Positions 48,840-60,900 of a DNA stretch of 64,000 nt are shown piece by piece. Positions within the stretch are counted from its first letter, which is position 1; every line of letters starts with the position of its first letter. The translations under genes were made by a program, and so were the position numbers. The notes beneath the pieces were generated by a model. The model was not told where the DNA came from. It saw nothing but the letters and a program-made list of their open reading frames with translations, and ran no database searches. Source of the DNA: Alentia gelatinosa (lineage: Eukaryota; Annelida; Polychaeta; Phyllodocida; Polynoidae); assembly GCA_950022655.1 (NCBI GenBank), contig OX465581.1, positions 108,359,125 to 108,423,124 of the forward strand, written 5' to 3'.

Positions 48840-48868
48840 TAACCCTGATGAAGGGCATAGGCCGGAAC
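48840..48868 (+). ncRNA. Hammerhead-ribozyme-like motif 3, degenerate
   Basis: CTGATGA (48845-48851) and stem II GGC/GCC are kept, but GAAAC is GGAAC, which should abolish cleavage. Same orientation as motif 2 and 183 nt downstream, so the two may mark tandem copies of one retroelement terminus. Confidence 0.38.
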
Positions 48869-51118
48869 CATTACGTTTACCGGAAAGCTACTCACTACCC
48901 AAGCGGAAACTGAATGTATAAGAAAGGATGTTTATTAAAACCAATTGTCAATACCAATTGTGACTCACTTATGGTTAGTGGTATACTTCCCAAACATATT
49001 AGTATAATGTCGGAAGCTGAGGGAGAAGTCAAGAGCAATTGGGGATATTGGCGCCAGAACCACCCAGGTAATGGTAGCCTGCTCACCAGCAGAAACAGAG
49101 TCATGGGTTTGAGTCCCAGTTGGTTCAAGAAAGTGAGCTTATAACACTTTGAATGTTAAATGTATTAAAGATATCTGAATGTAAGAACACTGGTTGAAAA
49201 GTAAAGATATTTAAGTGATTTGTATACCAAATTAAAACGTACGTTTCTATCTGTTGTTATCATTCATAACACAAAATATATCCTGATAGCGGTAGAATCC
49301 CTACATAATCTGCCCATTCAAACAGCGCTAATATATATCCCGCGTATTCTCTAAAAGGGAGTTGAGGTCAAACATAAATCTGGAACCTCTTTCATATGTA
49401 TAATGTGTAATAACAACGAAAACTATTGCACTCTGCAATAGTTTGTGAAACGCAGTACTGCAGCTCCAAGTTGTCCCAGAAGTGACACGTCAGTGTGGAA
49501 CCCCCTGATGTTAAAGGCATACCGGACAATTTGACAGATTATAACCCATGTAATTTTCCTGAAAATCGAATATGATGAGCTCTAAGTATTGTAGAGCACA
49601 TATCTGACTATCTCACCGTGCTATTTTTTGATTTAGAGATCAATATTATGATCATTTTATATTTTGATATATAGAAATATATATTTCACATAGTAAAACA
49701 AATGTCATTTTCCTCAAACTTCCAAAGTATATAATACATGTATATTACTACTTATTTAAGTTTTAAAAATCATAGGTCACCGTCCTTGTTTTTGAGAGAA
49801 CTGAAGAAAACAGTATTTTTCAGTACATTTCCTATGTAAATTAACCAAATGTAAATTGGCCTATTTTACCTATCAAGATTGGATAAACTGTACAACACAT
49901 TAGATGTACTCATTTAGAATTGGAATGAATACCAAGGAACCAGTTTTACCTTATGATTGACATTATTTCAAAATCACCAGATGAAGCCACCGTGAATTGT
50001 AGGATATGCCTTTAAACAGTTAGGTTTACCCACTTGTCTGGAGCGGTGTTTAGCCGCGTGGTGGGTGCTCGAGGGTGACGCGTCGATGTACTTAAGAGGC
50101 GGCTTCGCTAGAAGCGCTGCCTCCTATTAAAGCTGCTTCCAAACTGCCGCCAAGGAAATCCGGGTGAGAGAAGAAGAGGTATTATCTCCTTAAATGGCAG
50201 TCTCCAGCAGCATGGTCAGATTTACCTAGAGGGTCGGGGAGGTGGAATCGGAAATAGCCCACTCTACCCATCCGCGTGTAGAGTTTATTAGAGTAACTCC
50301 TTGTTTAAATACAAATCCCAATCTAGGTCTGTTCATTTAAGTCAGAACCAGGTACCCAGACAGTGGGCGTTGTCAGGTTAATACAATTCCTTTTTTTTTT
50401 TTCTTTTTTTTTTAAATCTTATTTTATAGTCGATTCTTGGCAGGGGAAGCCCTGCCGTCTGCATGTTCTCCTGTTTGGTCAGACGAGATGTTAAATTTAA
50501 CCTCAGACTGGCTAGGATCGCCATTGTGGTCGGCATAGGAAGTAAGCTGTGTTTTTATCCAGAGGGAAATAATTACAAAGTGGGACTGAATGCGGCTAGA
50601 ATCAGGCTGCCGTAGAGATCACTGTCAGGTGATGGGAGCAGGCAGTAACGGGGGTTCCTCCGCCAGACGACCGGGGCCTAGGGCCTCACGTCCCGACAAG
50701 ACTAATGTTGTCTCTCGGCTCCACTGACAACTGTGTGGGTGGAGGTTCCTTTGTCTATCATCTATCTGATGCCCGATCTGCGGTAGGAGGTTTGATTTTA
50801 GAGCCATTTGTTCATCTGCCTTGTGATCAGATCCACGAGGTGATTTATAGCTCTGGCCGAATGGGTTTTATTTCTGCTGAGCTCAGCAAATACGGAATAT
50901 CACAATGATACTTTTATATAAATGACATGTATTCTCTCCTTGTATAATTGAAGAGTTATTCTATTGGAATGAGAACCGATACTCGTGGTAAGCATGAAAC
51001 TTTTGGATGTATTTAAAAAAAATCTAGATCCTTGGTAAAGTTTATACTTGTTTTAACTTGAGAATTTAGAAACTTTAAAAAGTATTGATTAATGTCTCCT
51101 TTCTCTGTTTTCTTTCAG
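48869..51118. other. PACS: End of the long intron before exon 2
   Basis: Holds a CpG-rich patch at 50.03-50.17 kb with a 28-nt imperfect hairpin (GAGGCGGCTTC ... GAAGCGCTGCCTC), a T-rich tract at 50390-50416, and then the exon 2 acceptor region. An isolated B-box-like GGTTTGAGTCC at 49107 has no matching A box. Confidence 0.5.
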
Positions 51119-51206
51119 ATTATGTAACCTGACGCTCACCCGTCTGTTGATATTAAAACCCTTGGAAAATGACCTTACGTCTGTCATCCTTGCCGTTAAA
51201 ATGCAG
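51119..51206 (+). CDS. PACS: PACS-family sorting adaptor, conserved N-terminal exon (exon 2)
   Basis: An 88-nt exon starting with the last base of a split Arg codon, followed by 29 open codons. The peptide begins LCNLTLTRLLILKPLENDLT and ends SVILAVKMQ. This matches the conserved segment just after the first coding exon of PACS-1/PACS-2, which in vertebrates reads approximately LCSLTLKKL...VVIAVKMQ. PACS proteins are cytosolic adaptors that bind acidic-cluster, CK2-phosphorylated cargo such as furin and link it to AP-1/GGA or COPI for trafficking between TGN, endosomes and ER. This exon opens the cargo-binding region. The acceptor is TTTTCTTTCAG and the donor ATGCAG|GTAAGA. The other two frames contain early stops. 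It leaves phase 0, matching the exon at 62487. Identification rests on recalled family sequence and on the fit of two successive exons, not on a search. Confidence 0.94.
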
Positions 51207-51863
51207 GTAAGAAAACAAAATACGTGTATTCAAATATTTGATCTGCTGTCTCAGCATCTTTAAAGGACCTTGCCCCTTCAGTTTATTTTTAAGCATATTC
51301 TTGATGGTGGAGTATCTGGTTACGCTCATCGTGTTGGATAATGGTTTACCAGTGTATGCAGTGCTGAAGCAGTCAACTAACTAGTCCCTATGCTCAAGTT
51401 CCTGTCATTATCATGTCGTAATCGCCTCATGCTGATTATCAAATACAGGTGGAGCCTATTTGCATATAATGTCGTGCGCTCTAAGCGAAACTCAAACCGT
51501 TATAGCTTATGAAGCCGCTCTTGTTTTGCCCCTGCAAAGGTGTTCCCGTATCGAATATATAAATTGACCACTTGATATGCGACATGATACAATCTTACCG
51601 TTTCTGGAACTCTCTGAATGCCCGTCTTTTTGTACATGTATATACGACTAGCAGATCATCTCTTTCGTTGGGGGTCGTAGTCATTTCACATACAAGATAA
51701 ATGAATAGTTTATGGATTCTGGAGTCTCTTGCGCAAAACAGACTTGTTACAACTCAACCTCACTGCTACTGTACTCTACGTCCTTCTAAATCCTGTGGCC
51801 TGCTGTGGGGAAAACAATAATCAATCGGTTCACCCCTTTGGTAGCAAACATAACTAAAGCGAC

Positions 51864-52125
51864 TGGGGTGGGGAGTCAGTGGTAAAGAGCACTGGACTTG
51901 TAATCCCAAGGTTGTTGGACTTTGTGGGTTTGAGTCCCACTGCTGCCACTTTTCTCCTTCACCCCCAGCAGTGGTAGATTTACTGCTCTATCAAAGGCCA
52001 GTCCTCAACATGTCTATGTGGTGTGGGGAGTAAAAGAACTCCCACCTTGGTAAGGGGTGAGATTTCTAGACTTTAAAGTAAGTCTAGTAGAACATGTTGG
52101 ACTTGAACTACCCAAAACAAACAAA
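51864..52125 (+). mobile_element. tRNA-derived SINE, copy 2
   Basis: The head has lost part of its A box (GAGTCAGTGGTAAAGAGC) and carries GGTTTGAGTCC as B box, so it is probably transcriptionally weak. It carries the 22-nt insert CTGCCACTTTTCTCCTTCAC before CCCAGCAGTGG. The 3' part has an internal deletion and a tail ending GAACTACCCAAAACAAACAA. It inserted into PACS intron 2 about 660 nt after exon 2. Confidence 0.9.
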
Positions 52126-54013
52126 TCTATCATTATTAGCTATAATTAGAAAAGAAAACACAGTTTGATGATGGATTAGGCTGATGAGCTGAATCAATAT
52201 CACTGTTATTATTCATATCTCTTTCGTTTCCCTATTAACCTTTCGACATATGTCTGTGCAGATATTGCTTTCATGGTATCAACATTTGACTTCTCGGCCA
52301 AAGTAAGGCAAAAATTGAAGTCTGGCATGTTTGATGTTAGCATTGAACTACCTGTTAGTCATAGGTTTGGGTAATTATTCAATTTTGACTATCCGACATG
52401 AACGGCTCCAATAGTATAAAAAAATGTAACTGTTTGGTCTTTCCTATGATAACAATCTGGTCAGTACACATGTTTGGTAGGAGAGACCACAAGTATTCAT
52501 ACTATGATACAAAAGCAGATCAAACAAACATGTATGCCTTCAGTTCTCACATTATACGACATTATATTAAGGCAAATAAGAAAAAAATAGATAATCAGAA
52601 AACAAATCTTATCCAACTTTTATTGATAACGTTTATTAACGAAAGTACCATTTATAGCAATACTGGGTCCAAAGGACATCTCGATGTAGAAACAAGATTG
52701 AATAAATTGCATTAATTGGAAAAAAAAGACCTGACTAGGAGAACCTTGTCTGGTCTGTGTAGAAATGTATCTTATCCCGTCTCATTGGGTACTGGGGAAG
52801 TATGCCAACGCGTAATTGGCTTTAGTAACGCATTTGACACTTCTTCATACGGGTCCAGACTGACACATCTCATACCCATGTAGGACCATGGCACTCAACA
52901 CAAAACAGGTATGAACCAGAAAACTGAAGACCTATGTTGTCTACACTGTATTTAGTTCGCGTTGGGTCTGGCCAGAATTTGCCTGTGTATCATCAGCTTA
53001 GGGATCTTGCTGTTCAATGACAACGTGCCGTGATCAGCATCTTTTATGACCACTTCAGTTATTCAAATAGCTTCAGCTTGCAAATAGGCTGTTACCACAG
53101 TCGCTGGTGCAGTCCTGAGTCAAACTCGGCACACGGGCTCGTATTAATAGCCTCTATTGACTTTCACCATCACGTCCCGCCCATTAACGCCACCAACATT
53201 TATCTAGTGTCAAGACCCGAACCGGAGAGCTGATGCAGTAATTTCCGATCTGCGATTACCAAAAGTATGAAACTATAATGCATAGGTTACATTAAAAAGG
53301 ATGAAGATAGTAACATTATTAGAAATCGAACCAGATGCCGAAGGAAATCATGGGTTACACAAGAATCGATATGAAATTCTAAAAATACGTCCAGGGTACA
53401 GCGAGGAGGTATTGTTGAGGAGCCTAGACAATGAACTTCAATGACAATTTGATATTGAAAAAGTATTGAACTAAATAATAGCATTCAAATTCCATGAAGA
53501 GGAATGTGTGCAAAACCCGCACGTTATTCTTGTTATAAAGGGTGAATGTTGAGAGGATCATGTCCAAAAGAACAAATTGACCAGAATAATTACTCAGCAA
53601 TGTATAAAGCGGTAGTTATGAATGGATTAACAGCTCACAGAAATTCTAACGAACATCTTTGATGGAAACTTTTAGTTTCGTCCAAGAACCATCATACAAC
53701 AAGGAGAGATGAGCAATATGATATTTTCAAGCTTGATTCCCTAATAAACATGTAGGTGAGGGTAAAAAAAAGCAGCTGTGACTGACTGGGCACTACTTTC
53801 TCTGGCGCACGTAGCTGAGATGGGATTAGGAAGACGGATGGTAGGAAAAGCCGCGCACTAATCTTGTTCTGCCTTCACTGATAGAGAGGATAATGGCGTG
53901 ATCAGTTTCCGCGACTTGGTCGTGTGTTCAGTGTGCTGTGTACAGGCCATGTGCTATCCCCATGTCACTGTCGTAATACAACCTACACTCACGTTCAACA
54001 TGGCTTTGCACAC
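52126..54013. other. PACS: Intron 2 sequence, nothing recognised
   Basis: AT-rich. A 105-codon open frame at 52398-52715 shows no domain and is low in GC, as expected by chance in AT-rich DNA lacking TAA/TAG/TGA in one frame. Confidence 0.5.
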
Positions 54014-54716
54014 ACTAAAGTCCAATGTGCACCTACTAATTCGGGGTTGAACGATTAGTTCCCAAATCGTATAGGAGTCGATGAACTTGTCGCAGGCAAA
54101 TTACGTAACCCGTGTCGGCCACCAAATCGGGGGGTATTTCCAATACTCTGTTGTTGCTGACTGGATTTATAAGCGTGTTGATAAACTTTTGGCAAGCAAT
54201 TTAAGCCTGATGCCCATCTACCAATTCAGGGTTGAACGATTAGTTCCCAAATCGTATAGGAGTCGGTCGACTTGTCACAGGCAAATTACGTAACTTTTCG
54301 CTCGACCAGTGGACATTGAGAAGATGGGGTGGTGGATATTAGTCCTAAGCAAATCGGTCTACTAATCGGTGGCTCACCCTTGCCTAGCTGTCCTACATCT
54401 ACCGACTACGGCCGATTCCGTTAGGATGCCTTTGGTGAGACAAATTACCGTCCGTTTGTCGCCGACAAAGGTACATGAATGTTCCGGAATCGGTAGATGG
54501 GCATTGGGCTTTAGGAACATTGACCGACAACTCGTCAGCGACAAAAGAACATCTCAAGGGGAGGGGTCACAAATCATCGGCTGACCCTTACCTAGCAGCC
54601 CCACATCTAGGGCTGACTCCGTTAGGATATCTCGCCTTAGGAAAAGTACCGTTCCTTTGCTGCCGACAAAGGTACATCAATGTTCCAAAATCGGTAGATG
54701 TGCATTGGACTTTAGA
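54014..54716. mobile_element. Nested palindromic element (inverted pair of direct repeats)
   Basis: The ends are CTAAAGTCCAATGTGCACC and the complement CTAAAGTCCAATGCACATC. The left half contains two direct units about 186 nt apart, each with GGGTTGAACGATTAGTTCCC and AGGCAAATTACGTAAC. The right half contains two inverted units about 199 nt apart, each with CCGACAAAGGTACAT, ATGTTCC and ATCGGTAGATG. The whole therefore folds back as a 700-bp palindrome of dimers. No coding capacity. Confidence 0.78.
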
Positions 54717-55416
54717 CCGATTGTCTGACGACTTGGTGGTCTGACTTGGGGTTCGCCCAACCCAGGGTTATGTGAATGACTAAAATGTATACGAGGAGTA
54801 CTGTTTGATATACATCATAGAACCGTCAAAAGAAAATTAGAATATCACGACCCTGCCTTCTTTTCCGTATTCCCAACCTATTTCTGCTAACCTTTCTGAA
54901 CCGGACGTCACTTTCTAAAACCAGCCTTGGGGATCATCTTTGACAGTGTTCTGTGATGGTAAAAGCCCTGGTGTGAACGCGAACACGTGCTTTGAGACCA
55001 ATCATTTCCCGGCCCGGATTTGCCTCTCACAAAGGTGTGACTCTGGGATCTATCCCGGGGGATCTCCTTGTGCTTCACCTCGTCACACTGACGTCAAGCT
55101 TTAGCATTTTCTACTATCATAGAATTTCACAAAGATCTATCTAAAGCTCACATGGTAATTCTAAAATTAGCATCAATATCTATGGAAGATGATATCTTTG
55201 AATAAATCTTGAAATGAGCGAATACGTGTAGAAAATGTGCAAAGAAAGAAGCAGAATTCCTCGGCTGAAGTGATAATATAACTAAATCGCTCAAGAGATT
55301 CATAGAAATCCATATGTGAAGCCTTCCCGGAAATCATGTCCTTGAGGCAGCAATGCCCGGTAGCTGCTAAAGTATGTTTGCACCTGATATCTTCATCATG
55401 TCATCACCCGTCCGTC
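54717..55416. other. PACS: Intron 2 sequence, nothing recognised
   Basis: No repeat or exon signal seen. Confidence 0.5.
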
Positions 55417-55882
55417 GACTGACTGACTGACTGACTGACTGACTGACTGACTGACTGACTGACTGACTGACTGACTGACTGACTGACTGACTGACTGACT
55501 GACTGACTGACTGACTGACTGACTGACTGACTGACTGACTGACTGACTGACTGACTGACTGACTGACTGACTGACTGACTGACTGACTGACTGACTGACT
55601 GACTGACTGACTGACTGACTGACTGACTGACTGACTGACTGCAACTTCCTTCCCTCCCTCCCTCCCTCCCTCCCTCCCTCCCTCCCTCCCTCCCTCCCTC
55701 CCTCCCTCCCTCCCTCCCTCCCTCCCTCCCTCCCTCCCTCCCTCCCTCCCTCCCTCCCTCCCTCCCTCCCTCCCTCCCTCCCTCACTCACTCACTCACTC
55801 ACTCACTCACTCACTCACTCACTCACTCACTCACTCACTCACTCACTCACTCACTCACTCACTCACTCACTCACTCACTCAC
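55417..55882. repeat. Three adjoining tetranucleotide arrays: GACT, CCCT, CACT
   Basis: (GACT)56 at 55417-55640, a short link GCAACTTCCTT, (CCCT)33 at 55652-55784, then (CACT)24-25 to 55882. The arrays are essentially uninterrupted, pointing to recent expansion. Long Ser-Gln-Ser-Val and Gly-Gly-Arg-Glu frames on the minus strand come only from the repeats. Confidence 0.98.
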
Positions 55883-57350
55883 ATTCATCAGTTCCACAGT
55901 ATACTGATGTAGTCCAGCTGTGTGTCGTAGTTTAGAGTGCATGTGTAAACAAATATACAGCGACACATTAAGTGGAACAGGCACGGCGATACACACCCAC
56001 CGACAAAGAAAAAAAGCCTATATTGTCCTAGGGTCCGTAGACTTAACACATGTGTTATCTATAAGTCTATACTGCTGAATATGGCTGAATAAAATAATAA
56101 TAAAAAAAACAAACCGTGTGCATTGTCGGTACCGAGGGAAAAGTGTGCTGTCGTCGGCGCCGCCTGTCCAGGTGATGGGGAACCTATTCATGTGACATGG
56201 TTTATAGCTGAAGAGCAGGTTGTACTCTAAGCTGGCTCGCTGGGTGCCCGCATTCCTCCCCCAGCTCTAACAGAGACAATTTAGTGTTTCGCTCGTTGTT
56301 AGCGTGGAAAACAGTGTCCATTGAGAGATATGGACTGTAAAATAGCGACTGGCTCCATGACTAGCACTGAGAGCATAACCATGTTCTGTGTAGGTATAAA
56401 GTGCTGAAGACATATTTACATATTTCCCACAGCAGTTTTATCCGAATAGGAGCCACGCGACTGAGTGTGTGCCAGAGCTGTGGTAATATTACAGTCAGCC
56501 AAAATTTTATATATATTTCAAAATTAATGTTTTCCCTGAGTGTATGAGAAGGAATGCCATGAAATGAACTAGTCAACAACAATTGCTGTTTAGTCAGCAT
56601 CGTCCCTAGATTTCTGTTCACCTGTGGTGCGTTGATATGGCTTCAAAGTTCAAGCGATGGCGCAGTAGAAATAGGATCGCTTACTTAGCCTATACTGACA
56701 CTTTGTAATGTCAGAGCTTCGGTAAATCAACTGTTTAACGTTGACAGGTTGTACTAACTACATGAGAGCCTACGAGTGTCGTGTACGGCAGTCTGTATCG
56801 CGTGGATGGTACAATGTCAGGCCGAGTACACAGTAAACAGGCGATGGCTACCACACAGAGCAAGAGATAACTCTTGTGTTTATGATACCCTATAACGTTA
56901 TGGAGATTATTTGAAAGACGTGGCATCGGTAAGGCGACTACTGAGTTTTCGAACGGCGAAAGCTGGCGAGAGGATTTGAACCAACGTTATGGAGATTAGT
57001 TAACTAATTCAGTATTCAAGTGGACTTTAATAATATAACATTTTATATGACCATATGTTATGGACTTTTATATTGGGGTTACTTTTGTATTCCTTTCTTC
57101 AAGTGGAGAGTAGGACCTATCTTTTTTATAGATATTTTATAGAAGTGTGTGTATACATATATATATATCTTTCTGAGTAGCTCTAACATGGTTGTGTACT
57201 CATAATAGAGCATTCTTGTATTGATCCAGGTGTTAAATGTAACACGTAAAAGTTGGCAGTTACTGTCCGCTCTCTCTGTGTACGCTACACCCACCCTGCT
57301 GTGAGGAGCCCCCACCTCATCAAAGTCCATAATGCCTGGCTGACCTCTCA
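55883..57350. other. PACS: Intron 2 sequence, nothing recognised
   Basis: AT-rich with no shared repeat or supported exon. Confidence 0.5.
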
Positions 57351-57560
57351 GCGCCGGTTGAACTGCTGCAGCTCCTCTGAGCCGCTCTGAGCCACTCTGA
57401 GCCGCTCCCCGGAGCCGTTTATCTGTAAACACAACGCGGGCTTTCCGTGCCGACGGAGCGCGGCGCCAGGTGTTTGTTTACGTCCCTTCCCCCAGCGCCC
57501 TGCAGCCAAAGGCCCTCTGGTGGCGAGGGTGTAAAACGCACCGGTCATAGTACTCCTCCG
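57350..57560. promoter_or_regulatory. CpG-rich patch with decamer repeat and CTCF-like site
   Basis: Three tandem CTCTGAGCC(G/A) decamers at 57374-57406, then CpG-dense sequence (GACGGAGCGCGGCGCCAGG). GCCCTCTGGTGGC near 57512-57524 differs by one base from the complement of the CTCF core GCCACCAGGGGGC. A regulatory role is inference. Confidence 0.25.
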
Positions 57561-58991
57561 GAGACGGGGCTATATCAACGCGTACTCTCTCCGGCTATAT
57601 ATATGTGCACCTGTAGGGTACCTGGGAGCTGTTTCTATGGAAAGCCGATACTTATATTGAAGAAGAACTTTGCTCGAGTGCAAAAGGCAAAAAGGGATAA
57701 CAGAAATTTGCGGTAGAAAGTATTTTGAACGGGATGTTGAGATTAAAAGTAGGATGCTGTATTGAATATCTCATTAATTATCTGTACAGTCTAAATAACA
57801 CGAGAAAAGGGATTCCTCTTTTCTAAAAATTAAGGGCTATAGAGACTACAGAGTAATGTATAAGTATCTGAATCTAAATTCGATCGATTTGATTTAACAA
57901 TGTGACCTGAATTCAATTGAGGAAATCTGTTTTGAATCAGTGTTATAACAGAATGTCATAAGCGCTGGGCACCAGAAGTTTTCATTGCTCTTGCGATATA
58001 TGTAGATTTTTTGCGCCAAGTTTTCTTCATGTATTTTGTTTTCGTTATTTATTTGCTCAAAGCTAATCAAGCCAGGCAGATCTGAGTCTGTACCATGTAT
58101 CGTCAAACACAAACACCACAACTAGTTCTGTATCATTTTTGTAGGTGAAACTAACAATCCATTTTAAGGAATATGTCGAGCGCTTTCGAAATTGCCAGAT
58201 ACCATTCATTAAAAGATGGACTACACTGAAGATTTCTTGACTGAAACTTGCTTGTATAAAATAATCAATCTACGGATAAGGAAACTTTAGGAAATGTATC
58301 TATATAATATCTATGTATCTATGTTGTCTTTGTTGTAATTAATGATTAGTATCTGTACTGTCGATTGAAACAGATTGTTGAACTGAAGGTTATCAAGTAA
58401 TCGCTAATAATAACACTGTTGAAATTACTGTCAGTCATATATCTGATGTAGAGTGAACACTGTGTTAACATTAACTAAGTGACCTTTGTGGTCTGGACAC
58501 TGTAAGATAGACAATCTGAGTGGTTGTCATTCAGCGCGTGAATCTGAAAGATTCAATGTATAACTGAATGTTCTCTGACTTAAGGATGGATGCAATGGAA
58601 GATCGCGTGTATTACCTCGTGAAATGTATTCATCTGAAAATAAACTTTTTCAAAACAAAAAAAATCCTGTACTAGTGACTGTTCTCTGAGGGGGTCGTGG
58701 ACCAGTTGTACTCTGCCCCGTGCTCTGCCTCACACTGCGCTCCTGTAAAATCTCGGCCTGCTATCAACCACGGCTGATATTGCAGTAAGTTTATTTCTAG
58801 AACAACAACAGGGCGTGGAGCACACACTGAATGATGAGCCGCTCTGAGTATATAACAACAGACAAGACCACGGGGGATTGAGGGTGGGGGCCGTGGGGCC
58901 AAAAAGCCTCGTGGAAAAAGTGTTTGTCTGAAAGGTGTTTACGAGATGGCTGTCGCCGAGTGCTGGGCCTCTAGTTGTAGTTCTAATGGCC
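57561..58991. other. PACS: Intron 2 sequence, nothing recognised
   Basis: AT-rich with no shared repeat or supported exon. Confidence 0.5.
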
Positions 58992-59273
58992 GACAGGTGT
59001 GCAGCACAGCACAGACTCTACATGATTGACAGCTAGATGACAGGTGTGCAGCACAGCACAGACTCTACATGATTGACAGCTAGATGACAGGTGTGCAGCA
59101 CAGCACAGACTCTACATGATTGACAGCTAGATGACAGGTGTGCAGCACAGCACAGACTCTACATGATTGACAGCTAGATGACAGGTGTGCAGCACAGCAC
59201 AGACTCTACATGATTGACAGCTAGATGACAGGTGTGCAGCACAGCACAGACTCTCCATGATTGACAGCTAGAT
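58992..59273 (+). repeat. 47-bp minisatellite, six units
   Basis: Six head-to-tail units, each starting GACAGGTGTGCAGCACAGCA and ending TTGACAGCTAGAT, starting at 58992, 59039, 59086, 59133, 59180 and 59227. The first five are identical; the sixth has one change (CTCTCC for CTCTAC). The near-identity implies recent amplification or an assembly-sensitive array. Confidence 0.98.
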
Positions 59274-60900
59274 GACATGTGGATGGAGCATGTCGGAGGT
59301 GGATTTAATCTGCTTCAAATATGTGTGTGTTGAACCATCCTCTTTTGATACCCAGTAGTTCAGAATCGTGTTTGTCCTGTTTTAGGCAATGATAAATACA
59401 TTTTAGAATAATGCAGTGTAAGTAGAGGGGCCTCAAGGTCACAATGTCTTCTCCACTCAGGAAGGAATGTAGTATGACTTACACAAGAGCAATACGTAGT
59501 ACGAGCTAACACTCCTCTATCTGGATTGGTTTTATCAGAGCTAGACAGGCTAAAGGTAATGCACAAACAGGGGTGGAATGTCGGGCATATCACTACTGAA
59601 CTTGTCCATCAACTCTTGAAATCAACATTGCAATTACCTATTTCACACAAAGATATCCAGACAATAGCGAAGAAGTCTCCCGTTTCCTGTTTAATCATGT
59701 TTTCTAATGTTAATAGTTTTTTTTCCGGGAAGACAGATCGGCCCTTGACAACGACAGGTCAATTAAGTGGCCAACTGATAGTAAATTAACAAATAACTTT
59801 CTGAGCATGTATGATACACTGTCAGGCAAGACAAGATCAGACACCTGTTGTACATTTGTATGATCTTATCTGTTACATAAAACAAGAGGTAGCGCTCGTG
59901 GTGAAACGATGCCAGCTAGAAAAAGGCTCTCGATATTGCTCCACAGTAGAAGGTGACAAAATCAGATAGCAATGAGACACAAGTAAAACAGACAAATGTC
60001 AGACAAGACTGAGACATGGATGATGGGGCCGGGAGTTTGGGTCTCAGCCATCGTGCTGCCTGTCATCATGTCTCATCTCAGATCATATCTGTCTAGCAGA
60101 GTCACATGACCTGCAAAGAAAGAACACTACAAATGACAATCTGTAAAGGCAATACATGTATTTAACATATTTGCCTTATTGTTGCCACTTTGAATATTAT
60201 CACTGCATTTGTACTTTGATCTGCGCATTTTCTTGTTTCTATTGCAAGTACGAGGAAGAACGCCCTAATAATGGCCGATTTTAATTTGTCTTTCACTTGA
60301 ATTTAAAGAAAAAAATATCTTGGGGTGCTTTAAGCTTGGCATTACACCAGCGTTATATTACACAACCCCAAAACCACATTCAGGCAAGATTGTACTTATT
60401 GGAGTTGTCTCCTACGTTCAAAGTCGTGCTATGTTTCGCGAGCTTAAGTATAGATGTCTCTGGAGACCTCCTTCCCTGGCGCCACCAATGTCAACACAGC
60501 GCTGACAATCTAAAGGCAATTCACTCAGTACTGTAAAGAGGATGCGTTCTTTTGAGGGGGAAACTTATCTTAGTAACTATACTACAAATCACAATTCATC
60601 AACCCTCCTAGAAAAGCACAGGAAGTGATGATTGGTATTAGTGACCACGAATTTACATAGTTCAAAGCAAAGAATATACTCTTATTCTCATCGATAAAGA
60701 ATATGTCTTATTGACCGGTCCTGAGAAGTTGATTCCTGAGTTAGACAACAGGAGGCCTCTACATCGGGAATGTCATTAGAGCTGGTAACAAAATTATGCA
60801 CACTACAATGACCTTTGATCATGTCGAGACATCAGGAACGTGTTGTCAAATCTATTCTTGTCTCTCAGGGTCCATTTAATGTGGTATATGATATGAGCGG
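59274..60900. other. PACS: Intron 2 sequence, nothing recognised
   Basis: Open frames near 59.5-59.8 and 60.3-60.5 kb lack domains and splice context. Confidence 0.5.

Larger units (their letters stand above)
178..51118 (+). other. PACS: Very long PACS intron (intron 1 if 1-177 is exon 1)
   Basis: The segment between the edge exon candidate and PACS exon 2 holds no recognisable conserved protein-coding sequence. It ends in a textbook acceptor: a candidate branch site TGATTAA near 51087 followed by a pyrimidine tract and TTTCAG. The canonical PACS first coding segment (a Leu-Phe-Ala-x-Trp-Glu-Val type motif) was looked for on the + strand by eye and not found. Either that exon lies upstream of the window or 1-177 replaces it. 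In both cases this stretch is PACS intron or 5' flank. Its contents are listed separately: repeats, mobile elements, CpG-rich segments and candidate regulatory sites. Confidence 0.7.

Noticed and set aside
49020..49130. tRNA-like sequence with GGTTTGAGTCC
   Set aside because: Only a B-box resemblance; no acceptor stem pairing or A box, so not called as tRNA or SINE.
55367..55790. Long minus-strand frames of Ser-Gln-Ser-Val and Gly-Gly-Arg-Glu repeats
   Set aside because: They arise solely because the tetranucleotide repeats lack stops in all frames.
56950..57010. GGTTCAAATCC on the minus strand
   Set aside because: B-box match without a matching A box or cloverleaf.
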